A stretch of DNA of 64,000 nucleotides from positions 3,462,281 through 3,526,280 of the forward strand of contig OX422190.1 of the NCBI GenBank assembly GCA_949130485.1, given 5' to 3'. Below, one piece after another: positions 11,611 through 23,521 of this stretch. The stretch's first letter is position 1, and every line of letters begins with the position of its first letter. The position numbers were made by a program, and so were the translations under genes. Source of the DNA: Agelas oroides. Taxonomy: Eukaryota; Porifera; Demospongiae; Agelasida; Agelasidae. Below the pieces are notes generated by a model. That model did no database searches, was not told where the DNA came from, and was given only the letters and a program-made list of their open reading frames with translations.

Positions 11611-14037
11611 GGGGTCATTCCATGTCAAATCAACACAAAAATTACCTGACCCTCTCAGATTTGGACGAAACTTGGTTCTTACATAGTGTCTGTTGAGACA
11701 TTCACCCGTAGTCAGTTTCAGCGTTATATGTTGTATGGCTTCAGAGTTAGAACCAGCCAAAAAGTCAATTTTTCACCAATTTTTGGCTTACCCCTTGGTA
11801 CTTAATCAACCATAACTTTAAGCATGATTAACTTTATGACCTACAATTTGCACCATTTGTAGCTCATAAAATTTCCTTTCATTTGGTATAATTATCAAGT
11901 ATATCCCATAAAGTTTGGGTCAAAGGTCATCACTAGTGTACTTTGACCTTTGCTCTCTCAAAAACGGATGTTTTGATTTGAATCAATTTTTTACTAAATG
12001 TTCTTGGGGGCCTTCTCTTTAAGTGCAGTAAAATTGGTTTTGGGACTGCCATGGGATTTGGAGATACTCGACAGAATGTAATGGCAGTTAGGGGAGATGT
12101 GCAAGTAATCGACCGTGTACTTACCCGATAGGGGTGCATTTTGATCAGTATGACCTTCATAAATGTGACATGACAAAGTAGACATGATTATGTGACCAAT
12201 GGATGATGAACAAGTGGTAGTTGCCATGGTTACAAGGTAATTTATTGTAGTTAATCTCTAGCAAACAACTGAATGCTGTTCAACATGCAGAAGTGACAGT
12301 AAATTTTCATGTTACAGTTTACTTAGGTTCTTCCCACAATGACTACTTTACCCTAGGGCAGGAAAATTTTATGGTATTAAAATTAGCTCCTAGGTACACA
12401 GCTGCAATATTCTAAAATTAAGTTGGGTAGATCAATTTAGGAGTGCCTCAGTGTGTGATTATATCATAAACCTACAAAATGTTGTATCAAGACTGCAGTA
12501 GGAAGGTCCATACTAGTGATAGAAAGCTATGTCATGGGTAAGGCACTTACCAAATTGCATGGACACTGAGTTCATCTGAGGGCAGAATGGGCAAGATGGC
12601 AATTGCATGGCAGGTGCATGCACTAACTGTTAGCCTTGTACCCAGGGCATACTAACCTGTTCAATGTGAACAAGATTTAAGATTTCTAGAAAAATGGTTG
12701 CTTGCACACTATTTTTTGCTCAAGCTCTTTATTTAGAGGTGGGACTTCATTGCATATACTGAGTGCTCTTATGAGGTAAGAGCACATGTTCCCAAGCCTT
12801 CACCACCTTCTTTGATTGCATGCAGTATGCAAATAGAACACAAATGGCCTGGAAAATCTAGTCAGATAAATGACACATCAGGCACACAGAAGATAGCTAG
12901 ACACATGGGGGAGGTGGTGCCTGATGAAGGATCTCAAGGTCCTTTCTTCTAGCATCCATCCAGGGTTGGATGCGAGAGCATTCACAACGTAGGTAGTATC
13001 AATACTGCTTTGTTAAAGATTGATATATACAAAAAATGTTATTATAGATGGGTACCACCCTAAGTGTGTGTATACCCTCTGCCCACCTAATGTCACAACA
13101 TACGTATGACCACACTTCTACAGTGGTCGAGGGGTATAATGGGTTTCACGCGCGCTTTTCGAAAAAGCTGCCACCGTACACTTCATGTTTTGCATAGTGT
13201 GTAAGAACCTCGAAACTGAAGGCAGCAAAGGCCTAGGAACCACTACCTATGCTCATGGAGTTGTGATAACAAATACTAAAGGAATTCACTCGGTGTGGTC
13301 ACACATCCACCATTGTAGTGTGTAAATATGCTGCAGGAATATGACTGGGTACTAGGTTTACCTCCTACTTGTAGCATTGAGCTGCATACAAGAGGGAAAT
13401 TGCAACAAATTACCTTGTAACCATGGCAACTACCACTTGGTCATGCATTGGCCACATAATCATGTCTACTTTGTCATGTCACATTTATGAAGGTCATACT
13501 GATCAAAATGCACCCCTATCGGGTAAGTATAGGGTTGATTACTTGCACATCTCCCCTAACTGCCAGTACATTCTGTCGAGTATCTCCAAATCCCATGGCA
13601 GTCCCAAAACCAATTTTACTGCACTTAAAGAGAAGGCCCCCAAGAACATTTAGTAAAAAATTGATTCAAATCAAAACATCCGTTTTTGAGAGAGCAAAGG
13701 TCAAAGTACACTAGTGATGACCTTTGACCCAAACTTTATGGGATATATTTGATAATTATACCAAATGAAAGGAAATTTTATGAGCTACAAATGGTGCAAA
13801 TTGTAGGTCATAAAGTTAATCATGCTTAAAGTTATGGTTGATTAAGTACCAAGAGGTAAGCCAAAATTTGGCGAAAAATTGACTTTTTGGCTGGTTCTAA
13901 CTCTGAAACCATACAACATATAACGCTGAAACTGACTACGGGTGAATGTCTCAACAGACACTATGTAAGAACCAAGTTTCGTCCAAATCTGAGAGGGTCA
14001 GGTAATTTTTGTGTTGATTTGACATGGAATGACCCAT
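11611..14037. mobile_element. 2.4-kb foldback element with about 630-bp terminal inverted repeats
   Basis: The left arm 11611-12240 (GGGTCATTCCATGTCAAATC..) is repeated inverted and nearly identical at 13410-14037 (..GATTTGACATGGAATGACCC). Mirror-image pseudo-ORFs in both arms are a by-product of this symmetry. The flanks read ATAG on both sides (11607-11610 and 14038-14041 region), a possible 4-bp target duplication. The 1.17-kb centre (12241-13409) contains no recognisable transposase. The element is inserted within a minisatellite whose remnants are on both sides. Confidence 0.85.
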
Positions 14038-14041
14038 AGCC

Positions 14042-14640
14042 AAGCGTTATGGAGCAGCAAGCGTTTGGGCATAACCAAGTAGTTACGGAGCAGCAAGCGT
14101 TTGGGCATAACCAAGTAGTTACGGAGCAGCAAGCGTTTGGGCATAACCAAGTAGTTACGGAGCAGCAAGCGTTTGGGCATAACCAAGTAGTTACGGAGCA
14201 GCAAGCGTTTGGGCATAACCAAGTAGTTACGGAGCAGCAAGCGTTTGGGCATAACCAAGTAGTTACGGAGCAGCAAGCGTTTGGGCATAACCAAGCAGTT
14301 ACGGAGCAGCAAGCGTTTGGGTATAACCAAGTAGTTACGGAGCAGCAAGCGTTTGGGTATAACCAAGTAGTTACGGAGCAGTAAGTGTTGGGCTTAACCA
14401 AGAGGTTATGGAGCAGTAAGCATTGGGCATAACCTAGTGTTATGGAGCAGCAAGCGTTGGGCTTAACCAAGTTGTTATGGAGCAGTAAGCATTGGGCATA
14501 ACCTAGTGTTATGGAGCAGCAAGCGCTGGGCTTAACCAAGTTGTTATGGAGCATCAAGCGTTGGGCTTAACCAAGCGGTTATGGAGCCGTAATTGTTGGG
14601 TGGTTATGGAGCAGCAAGCATTGGGTACTTATCCATGCAA
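14042..14640 (+). repeat. 36-bp minisatellite array
   Basis: About nine near-identical 36-bp units (TTACGGAGCAGCAAGCGTTT + GGGCATAACCAAGTAG) occupy about 14049-14384. Diverged and shortened units (GCATTGGGCATAACC, GCGTTGGGCTTAACC) follow to about 14640. The unit length is a multiple of three, so frames stay open (EQQAFGHNQVVT repeated), but there is no start, splice context or codon signal suggesting a real protein. Confidence 0.9.
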
Positions 14641-14943
14641 CAAATGAATACTATGTTTTATCATCTGCAAATGAATGACTACAGTGATCCTTACATTAAG
14701 TGGTTGCCAAGTTTTATCAGCCAAGACATGCAGCATTCAATTCTAGTCAAATTATTTAGATTCCAAGTTTGGATGATCCTCGCCGACCATTTGTGGATGG
14801 CACAATAGGGTGGCTTCTGCTATTACCCAGTTCACTGGTGGCAGCATAAAGTACTTCAGTACTTATCCTGCAGAGTTAAATACCAAGCCTGAGAGTTGAA
14901 CAGTGTCTGTGCAATCTATCCTCTGCTCCACTGCCAAAGCTCC

Positions 14944-15009
14944 AGTGGCTCAGTTGCTAGGAGGATCTGACCGGAGTTCAGAAGACCCAGGTTGAATCCT
15001 GGCTGGATC
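14944..15009 (+). repeat. tRNA-like (SINE head or pseudo-tRNA) sequence
   Basis: It has a box-A-like TGGCTCAGTTGCTAGGAGGA and, 45 nt on, a box-B-like GGTTGAATCCT, the internal RNA polymerase III promoter pattern of tRNA genes. The stem pairing is incomplete, so I read it as a tRNA-derived SINE fragment and not a working tRNA. Confidence 0.45.
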
Positions 15010-17324
15010 TCAATATCTTTGTACGCCTAATTCTATCCATTTTGGGATGATCTACTTTAATCTAGCTTTTCCGACAGTACTTCTTTGGAACACATTTTAA
15101 ACTTGGATTTCTTTGGAGTTAAAAAGGACATTGAGATGTGAATAGGTGTTTTTCAGAGTTGTTGCATTTTCTTAGCCATTCATTTTGGCATCCATTTTGG
15201 ATGATTTAGATTCCAATGTTGACAGTAATGATTGTACAACTTAGCATCCGTTTCTTTTAGTGGTTTTTCAGCTGGCTAGATTGACCTGTATAAATGGAAA
15301 GGAGGCTCTGTGTTAACAATTTGAAAGAACATTTCAACTGAATACTTTAGTTATCATCATGGTGAAAGTGAAGAAAGTGTGAAACACCATTATTTTCAGC
15401 CATGCACTACTAAGAATACAGGTCATTGGAGGCCAAAGAATTGCTCCTATCTGCCTCCTCATCACTGCTATCCAGCAACCAGGAACTTCCAGTCCTACAT
15501 CTTAGTTGAAGCACTCCTACGCAGGTGTCATCTGGATGTGCAGCGCCTTCTTCACAAGTAGCTGGAATTTAGCCATTTTGAATGATTGTTTTTAAATAGT
15601 ACATTGCCTGGTCCACTTTTTGTCATTCGTTTGTAATCAGAACATACCAACCAGTTTCCTTCCAGACGGTGAGCTAGAAATTGGGCTTCTTATATCAATA
15701 TACAGCAGAACCCCAGTCCCGACCAGAGCAAGAGGGACTATCATCACAAGGATGGCATAGCACTGTCATGAAGGGAAGCTGTTCTCAAGCCTGTTAATCA
15801 TAGGAAAGTATTCTGTGCACAGAGGATCACAATAGTCATGTACAGAAACAGGGAAAATGAAAGATGACTGGAAACCAAGTTACACTATAAAACAGTGAGG
15901 TGAGGATTTTCAGTGTGGCAGGCAATGCCATGAGGTGGCCACACAAAAGCAATGAGCTACATCTAACTGCGTGGTTGTATAATTTGCTCAGAGCTCGTTA
16001 TTTCACATGATTTTCTCTTCTCCTTCCTGCAATACAGCTTGCTGACACTTCTGAATGCCAAATCAACTAACCAAGTTTAGTTTTTAGGACCACTCCTTCA
16101 GCTTTGTCTGAGGCCGAGACTAGCTCTGTTGCTCCTTTGCAGGTCGATTACCCACATAGTTGCATAGGTAAACAAAGTTTATGGTTATTGTGACTACACT
16201 TTCGAAATCTTTTGCCCAGCAGTTGGTCCAAGACAAAGTAAGGTTAACCTCTTAAACAACAGAAGAGTATATTGTTCCACGCTCTTCATTTTCTGTTGAT
16301 ATACTGGTATGCTTACCCTGCATCAGGCCACCACACAACACAGAAAGCAAACGTGTGCATAGATAACTGAAACTCCAACGTTCTCCAGTATAATGCAAGT
16401 ATATAGTGCTTATTCCAAGAAGTATACTGTGCCACGTATGTGTAGGTATGTGGTGTGCACGTTCTCATTCATACTAACAGTAGATGTCCACACATAATAA
16501 GGGTACTCACCTGATCCAAATCACATACTAGTGAAAAACATCTTGTGGGTATGGATATCATTTCTGTCTCAAATGTAACTTTATAACCGTAAATTCATCA
16601 CAACAACCATTGAAAGAGTTGATAGTTCCCTTCAGCAATAAATTTCATTTTTAGCCTTATGCCCATTGTTGTACATGCTGTCAATTATCAGTGAGTAGAA
16701 TTACACCAAACCTAAGTTGCAAGCTATATGTACTTAGTATCATTTAACGGTCACACCAAACAAATATTAAGGCACATGAAAGCATGCTAGATTAGATCAT
16801 GATAGTAATCACCTGTTCAAAATAGCAAAAGTAAAATTTCATCATCTTCCATGAAAGACTCATGTTCACTGTATCTTCATGGAGGTATGGACTCCACTGC
16901 TTGAAGTAAACCTATAGTGGTTAGCCAATAAGCCTAAAGTGATATAAGACTGACATTTGAAATACCACCATAAAGTTGTTGCCCTTCCTTGTCTAAAAAG
17001 ATGACAATCAGTCATCATTTTTTCCATACAACAATCATAATGCAACACTGACTTAGTCACCGTGCAGTCACCCTCCCATGCTAAACACTCTATATAAGTG
17101 GATGCAACATGTCAAGTTCCACATGGTTTTACATGTAATAGCAGCTGGTGGTACACTTGACAATACAGTTTACGGTACTACACTCTGAACTTGTTCAAGA
17201 AGCTACTTTTACATTTTGTGTTAATTTTGTTCATTGCACTGCCTGAGGGAAACATTTCTCACTGACAGTAGTGAATAATAAGAAGTAGAAATATTTATAG
17301 TATACATCGTTTTTACCACCCCAG

Positions 17325-20300
17325 CACGATCACAACAGGTGTTTGACAATGCAATGAAACATGGGCATGTGGAGTGTCGAGACATCAAGGCCCTAATTTT
17401 TGGGTCAGCCGGAACTGGCAAGACCCATACAATTGCGCTAATAATGGAGGAAGAGCCACCTACAGTGCGTTGTAGCACACCGTGTGCTAAAAGGCCAGTT
17501 CGAGCCGTGTCGAGGGCTAGAATTGAAAGGAAGGGTAAAAAGTGGGTTCGAGTAGACCATGCCGATCTGTCTCAGAAGATTGTCGATGAATCTACAATGC
17601 TTGCATCCGACCTTGTGCCAGACACAAGTTCTGCAGCTTCTTCCAGTACCATGACAACAGCAGGTGGGTCCGAGGCAGATGCTGGCTCTCCCACTAAAGC
17701 ACACTCATCTCCCTCCAAGGAAGGTGCTAGTGGGTCTTCCCCGTCACATGAGAAGTTTTCCTCCACACCCTCATTCGATACAGAGGAACTGCTCCGACGC
17801 ATTGAAAGATCACCTTACGGCAAATACGCCAGAAATGCCTTTGAACAAGATCGAATCAGCCTCATCGATACTGGGGGTCAGCCTCAGTTTCACGAAGTGC
17901 TCCCAATCTTTATGCGATATACTTCAGCCTCCATGTTTGTTATGAAGCTTAGTGACCGTATGAGTGACCACCCAGTTATTGAGTATTACGACGACAATGG
18001 TCACCTAGTAGGCAAGTCTTACTACTCAGCCTACACCAATCAGCAAATCCTGATGCAGTACATGAGAGTGATGCAGTCGCAGGCATCCCAAGGTCTCTGT
18101 CCCATGTCTGTCTTCATAGGCACACATAAGGATCTCGAGCACCAATGTCCAGAGAAAAGAAAAGAGAAAAATCTGAAGCTTCTTGAATTGCTTTTACCAG
18201 CTGTGCATAGCAACACCTTATTTTACGGTGAAGAAACAGAGGAACCAATATTTCCTCTGAATGTCAAAAACCCTGGGCCTGAAGAGCAGCATATTGCTGA
18301 AGAGCTGCGAAGGTTGATTGTTGAGAAGTCCTCTGTAAAACCAAGGCCTATCCCGCTTCGTTGGCATGCTCTAGAGCTCGCTCTTCAAAAGCTGATGCTG
18401 AAGCTAAAACGTGGTGTGCTTAGCAAAGCTGAGTGTTTTGAGGTAGCTCGCAGATACCATTTTGACAACGAATCATTCGAAGAGGCTTTGCGATACCTAC
18501 ACCAGCTCAACATCCTCTTCTACTATGAGGATGTGCTTCCAGATGTCATCTTCTGTGATCCTCAAGTCCTGTTGGACAAAATCACTGAATTAGTAGAAGA
18601 TAGCCACAGGTTGAAAACAGATCCTAGCAAAGGTACACCTACCGAAGGTAGCATTTGGAAGTTTCGAGACCAAGGAATCGTAACCCTAGAGTTTCTCAAC
18701 AAGCCATGCTTCACAAACCATTATGTCCAAGGTCTGTTCGGTCCAGTTGAATTGCTGAATCTTTTCAAGAAGCTCCTCATAGTGTCCCAGATCAATGAGG
18801 AAGAGTATCTCATGCCTTGCCTTTTGCCTGTAGCAGATGAGCCTGGTCTTCTCTCTCCTAGTGGTAGTGTTCCTTCTTTGCTCTTCTACTTTCCTGACAG
18901 TCCATTGTTAGGAGTTTTTTGTGGTCTTATAGCTTATCTTCTTTCTGAAGGCAAGTGGAAGTTGCTCACCAAAGCTGGTAGTCAATCTCCAGGACCAGCA
19001 AAAGTGGATCGAAATACTGTCCATTTTGAGGTTCCTGGTGGTCTTCCTGGCAAAGTCATTCTGACAGACTCTTTTTCAACTTATTTTCAAGTGGACATTC
19101 TGGTTCCCCCCAATGCTTCCAAAGTATGTTCCAAAGTATGTCCAGCAATTCAAGAGACCATCATGGCAGGGATACGCCAGTCATCCCAAAATTTACATTA
19201 CAACAACTCCGTTCCCAAACTATCGTTCATATGCAACAAACATACCGATAAAACTTCTCCCCACGCTACTGTTGTCAACAGGAGCTGCGGACTGATGAAA
19301 TGTACGGTGAATTCTGAGGTCTGCAGCACAGTGACAGATGACCACCAGGTCTGGTTTGGAGCTGCATGTGGTAAGTATATAATGGGTTAGTATTATGATG
19401 AGATGTGCAGTGATACATTTTATGACTAGCTAAGTGTTTTCAGTTTTATGACAGATTGTGAATCCTAAAGTGGGGTCCATTAGTAAATTAGTATCCCACT
19501 ACAGTTGATGCATACTTGGTCTGAGTTTCTGATGTAACTTCATTCCCAGTCCCTCCCCGCCTCCAGTTTTTGAACGCTTGCAGCATGCATATTTGCAGAA
19601 TGCCTACTGAGAATGGGGCTATTCTGATGTAGTACCAGTAGTACACTCTCACATTGACTTGTCACTGCCAAGTCTAGAAAACATCCTCTTGCTTTGCTCA
19701 AAGTAGAAACCCTAGTGACTTAGACCTTAAAGTAACTACTAACAAGTTATAGCATAACTGAACATAGTCATATAAAACATGGTTTTTAGTGTACTGAGAC
19801 GATGACCAGTCAACTATTTGCAGATTATTTATACTTATTAAGTTTCCTGCTCAAACTTCTCTGGCTTTAGCTGAAAGTACTACTGATGTACATCTCAAAG
19901 GGCAAGGAGCAAAGCCTTGCATGTGCACTGTCTTTCAATAGCCTATACCAAAGTGCTTCAAATGTACAGCTAGCAATGATAAGCTGATTAGGCCACACTT
20001 GACACACTAGGTAGCTGGAGCCCTGTTTCTGCTGCTTTACAGCAATGGTAGTTATGGCTGGAACAGTCTGAGCAGGAGACCCTGGAGAAATACTTGTGCA
20101 GTAAGTGTATGGACAAATGTGTACCAGTCATTCTTCCAGTACAGCTACAACCATCTCAGAACCACTTCTTTTGCTTGTTCATGTATATGCTACTAATTGT
20201 GGCAAGTACCACACTTGCTTGTCAATACCTATTACGATATTTTTTTCAGACACATCTTCCTCTGGTGCAGCCAGCCAGCCACCCTCCACAGCAAGTAGTC

Positions 20301-20739
20301 CTAGTGGAGCCATCACCATTGGTATGTATGATGTGTTAATACCATATACTGTGGTGTTGTTTACATGTATATTATCAGGTTATGTCTTTCTGAGCTTTCA
20401 TTCTTGAACTTCATTTTTTATTTAGACATGAAGCCCAGAATAGCACAGCTGATGAACCTAAGAAATGCTAGGGGAGAGAAGATAGAGATTATCAAGACCA
20501 TTGCACCAGACTGGATGGAGGTTGGGTTTCTGATGGACCTTGACCCAATAGGAACAAAGATTGCGAACATTGAAGCAGAACATGCACACAAGCGAAATGG
20601 TCCAGTCATCTGCTGCCGGGCGATGTTTGCACTTTGGCTAGACCGACCAGATGCCACCTGGGGAAGTCTCATCAAACTGCTAATTGATTCAGAACAAAAA
20701 CGTCTTGCTGAACAGGTTAAAGATGCTCTTAGTTCATGA
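17325..20739 (+). CDS. Roc-COR-like GTPase with C-terminal Death domain
   Basis: Exons are 17325-19370, 20250-20321 and 20426-20739 (stop TGA), with donors GTAAGT and GTATGT and phase 1 at each junction. The first exon follows the acceptor ACCACCCCAG. If 4281-4550 is joined, the visible protein is about 900 residues. Numbering from the GTG codon at 17339: P-loop GSAGTGKT at 22-29; switch-I-like block EPPTVRCSTPCAKRPVRAV at 39-57; a Ser-rich insert of about 80 residues; G3 DTGGQPQFHE at 177; G4-like THKD at 262; then a helical and winged-helix COR-like region (RWHALELALQKLML, VLSKAECFEVARRYHF, FCDPQVLLDKITELVED). A 24-residue Ser/Pro linker exon precedes the Death domain (MKPRIAQLMNLRNARGEKIE.. 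TWGSLIKLLIDSEQKRLAEQ). Roc-COR proteins are GTP-binding scaffolds and Death domains recruit signalling partners, so an apoptosis or immune adaptor role is inferred. The N-terminal exons are not identified. Confidence 0.85.
20250..20321 (+). CDS. 24-codon Ser/Pro linker exon of the Roc-COR/Death gene
   Basis: It is a 72-bp exon between acceptor TTTTTTTCAG and donor G|GTATGT. The product is TSSSGAASQPPSTASSPSGA followed by ITI, a flexible low-complexity spacer between the COR-like region and the Death domain. It is phase 1 at both ends, so it could be skipped without a frameshift. Confidence 0.75.
20426..20739 (+). CDS. Terminal Death-domain exon
   Basis: The acceptor TTTTTTATTTAG ends at 20425; 104 codons follow to TGA at 20737-20739. 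The conserved Death-domain pattern is visible: IAPDWMEVGFLMDLD (helix 2/3), AMFALWLDRPDATWGSLIKL (helices 4-5 with Trp) and a final LAEQVKDAL helix. The protein ends just after the domain, as in many adaptor proteins. Confidence 0.85.
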
Positions 20740-22283
20740 ACTATTTACTGTTCCTTTTGCTGCTTGCTTCATCTAACTGTTATTTATTGTAATTTGTTTT
20801 GAGATTTTGTTGCTTTAACTGCTGTTTAGTGGTTTTCTAATTAAAAAAACAACAAATCATATATTATGGTTGTACAGGTGGAAATGTGAAATTGGAAACG
20901 TGAAATTGGATGTGATGGCCACTCTTAAAATTGGCCTCCTATACACTCCTGCACATTGATCTGTTGTTATTGACGATAGCTAAACCGATATCAAGTGTGC
21001 AGAAGCTGAGTGCACCCATAGGGCTGAGTTCCACACAGGTTTTCATTCTAGCTAGTACTCAGGACTCATCTGGAAGTGTGACACGCAGTGATAATTAAGC
21101 CCCTGGAACATTGGTTGTTAGAGTGAGACCATTATGCCTCACGAGACTTGCAACCAGCTGTGTGGAGAGCAACAGTAAGCAGTAAGTGCACCATGCAGTA
21201 AATGTACTAATAACTTTTGGCTTTTCAGAGGCAGTGGAAGACTGGGGAGGGGGGTGAATACTTATAGGCACATTGTTACAATGATATCCCTGATCATATT
21301 TCCTTATCTTATAATTAGCTAGTGATTTTTGTTCTGTTACCTTACCAATGCCAATGTTCATTTGTATGAGAGTTAGTTAAGACGATTCCCAAACTTTGAC
21401 CTGAGCTACATTGCTTATATATATTTAGGCACAAAGTATAGAAGTTTTGGACAGTTACCCGAAAATGGAGAATTATGGCAGGAACCTTGATTATGAGATG
21501 GGTGTGCTACAAGATGCTCTGTACAGGAAGGTGGCTCTGAACAATGAAGTTAAATGTCATGTAGAATAGCTTACTCATAGTAGTTCTGAGTTAATTGTTG
21601 ATGAACATACCAACAAATTTTTGTCATGCAAAAGAATTGCTATGGCTATGTATGATATACAGTAATGCAGGTGATATTCATTTGACCAAAGCATCTTTTA
21701 AAGGAACCATATCCAAGAACTTAAGAACTTCTTGCCTCACAATGGAAATAGATTTAAGAAATTGAAAGGGTGGGCAGTCACTAGAAATCAAACCATGCAA
21801 TGAGCTGCCAGTGGTCTGCATGCCACTGAGCTATACTAAATAGACAACCACCAGCACTCGTAATCCAGAGAACTTGGCAGCTCAAGCCAGGCGTGACTAC
21901 TGGCCTAGCTTTCTACTTTCTATTTTTGCCTCATAATCCTACAACTTTAGTTCAGTTGAATGATTAAAACAGTACAGCTAAGTACTTAAAGCTCAAGGTA
22001 ATTACAGCTGCATGTCAGTTCAGAAAGGTCATGTCTTGAACTTTGAACTGCCAGAAAATAGCTGACCACACTTACCCCCAGGAAAGTAATTAACAATCCT
22101 AGATGATTATTATCCATATACTAAATGTCATCTGTTAGATATAGCAACAAACAGCCTGCATATATACAGTATACAAGTGCATATCATTAGTACACAAAGC
22201 TTCATTGACATAATACATGTGGTATAGACATTGTCAAAGATATTTAGGGAAATCTTGTGCTGACTAACACATTCAGAACTTCT
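20740..22283. other. Intergenic stretch between convergent genes
   Basis: It separates the Roc-COR/Death gene (+) from the GPCR gene (-); the two genes are convergent. A 46-codon open stretch at 21429-21569 after a TATATTTAG acceptor-like site is noted but unproven. A tRNA-like element lies at 21783-21836. Otherwise nothing is recognised. Confidence 0.6.
21783..21836 (-). repeat. tRNA-like (SINE-type) sequence, minus strand
   Basis: Read on the minus strand: TAGTATAGCTCAGTGGCATG (box A TAGCTCAGTGG) and, 25 nt later, GGTTTGATTTC (degenerate box B). The spacing suits a tRNA-derived pol III promoter, but no full cloverleaf forms. Confidence 0.4.
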
Positions 22284-23521
22284 TCAAGATGTTATTGAAG
22301 CTATTGCAGTTGGACTAATAAGTTCATGTTCAAACACCATACTTTCTCGACCAGAGTCAGAGTTATCGCATGAAAGACGTCGGCCAGTGGTGGACACAGC
22401 AGAGGAGGAGGTGTAGGGGACAGAGGTGGTAGCAGGAGGAGAGGAGGGTGGTGGAGAGGATTCGAATCGGAGTCGAAGTTCTTTGACAGTTTGTTCTGAA
22501 CCTGTTGATACAATGCTTTTTAACGTTATTTGTGGGTGGATCACAGTTGTGTCTCTTGCTGATACACTTACTGCACTGTTTGCTGACACCTCAGTTGTTT
22601 GTGAGGAAGTTGGAACACTGACGCTGACTTGAGCTTCAAGGTCTTCCTGTTGGGAGATTATTGACAATCTTTCAGGAACGTCTAGTGCTTTTGTGTCCGA
22701 GTAATCAATGTCCAGTTTATCAAAGCTTTTTCCTGAAACACTACCATCTCCTACGTCCTTTTGAACAATGCCAACAGGGAGGGTTTGTGTTGCTCTAAGG
22801 GGCTGCTTTGGACTGGAGCTTCTTATACGGGAAGGAGGAATATTCACAGATTCTGTCTTTGTTGCTGGTCTCTTTGCTTCTGGATAAGTCATGTTAGGAG
22901 GAACTGTATGATCTTGTCTCTCGCCCTGAGCTTCTTTCTCTCGTTTGGCCTTTTCAATTTCATACACTGGATTACTGAAGATTCGTCTAGCTTGTAGCCC
23001 AGCCGTAGCCTCCATAACTCCCAGCTCTGCACTGCGATCAATGTTCCCATTCACTTGCAAATCTGCGATGAGTGCTAAGGGATTGCAGGTACCACGAGGT
23101 GGGGGGCGGGGTTCTAAATCTGAATAAAAAGCATCTGTCAGGTCTTGCATTGAAGCTGAGCGCACTTTTGAGTTTAGGTCAGGCTGACTGGGATGCCGGT
23201 CCCTCCCCTGGTGGGGAATGACAACAGTTGATGACAACTCCCCAGCTGATGGAATATGTGTGGAGTGATCAGCCATTGACGTCTCCAGTCCAGTGCTCAG
23301 GAAATCATCCTCTGGAATAACATCAAGTGTAGGGAGAGAGATATTTGTGCGGGTAGTGGTCCTTGTAAGGACAGGGATGCCCGAGGTGGCCTTACTCCAG
23401 AGGCTCCCTGTGTGACTCTGTCGTCCCTGACTGGCATAGTGAGTGGACTGTAGCCTTCTCCTGCGAATTGTCTCCTCCCTGGTCTCACCATGGAGCTCAC
23501 CACCAAGTGTGCGGGCGGCAG
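22284..23521 (-). CDS. GPCR exon 4: long cytoplasmic tail
   Basis: The acceptor GTTCTCCTACAG precedes 412 codons plus stop. It has an Arg-rich start (EETIRRRRLQSTHYA), then Ser/Thr/Pro-rich sequence with many potential phosphorylation sites, a charged YEIEKAKREKEAQGERQ segment and a Ser/Pro-rich end (SSPPPSSPPATTS). No domain is recognised; about 430 residues of tail is far longer than in most class A receptors. Confidence 0.8.

Larger units (their letters stand above)
4551..17324 (+). other. Long intron-like gap between Death exon and Roc exon
   Basis: No coding exon could be supported in this 12.8 kb. It holds an inverted pair of foldback repeats (5009-5094 and 6259-6343), MITEs at 6953-7368 and 7932-8504, the long-inverted-repeat element at 11611-14037 inside a minisatellite (11506-14640), poly-G runs (around 5334-5366 and 8879-8892) and a tRNA-like element at 14944-15009. 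In 8505-11505 and 15010-17324 I see nothing recognisable. Its intron status depends on the two flanking exons belonging to one gene. Confidence 0.5.

Noticed and set aside
11933..13714. Matching 75-77-residue ORFs near both arms of the foldback element
   Set aside because: They are mirror copies caused by the inverted repeat, with no domain similarity and no coding context.
14049..14384. Open frames encoding EQQAFGHNQVVT repeats
   Set aside because: The 36-bp unit length keeps all frames open. There is no start, splice or codon context, and the same array continues in degenerate form.
20043..20100. 58-bp segment with AG and GTAAGT borders upstream of the linker exon
   Set aside because: It contains stops in the frame required by the neighbouring phase-1 exons.
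21429..21569. 46-codon open segment after an acceptor-like TATATTTAG
   Set aside because: It lies after the Roc/Death gene's natural stop, has no recognisable similarity, and has no donor exon to join to. It could be an alternative 3' exon but cannot be supported.
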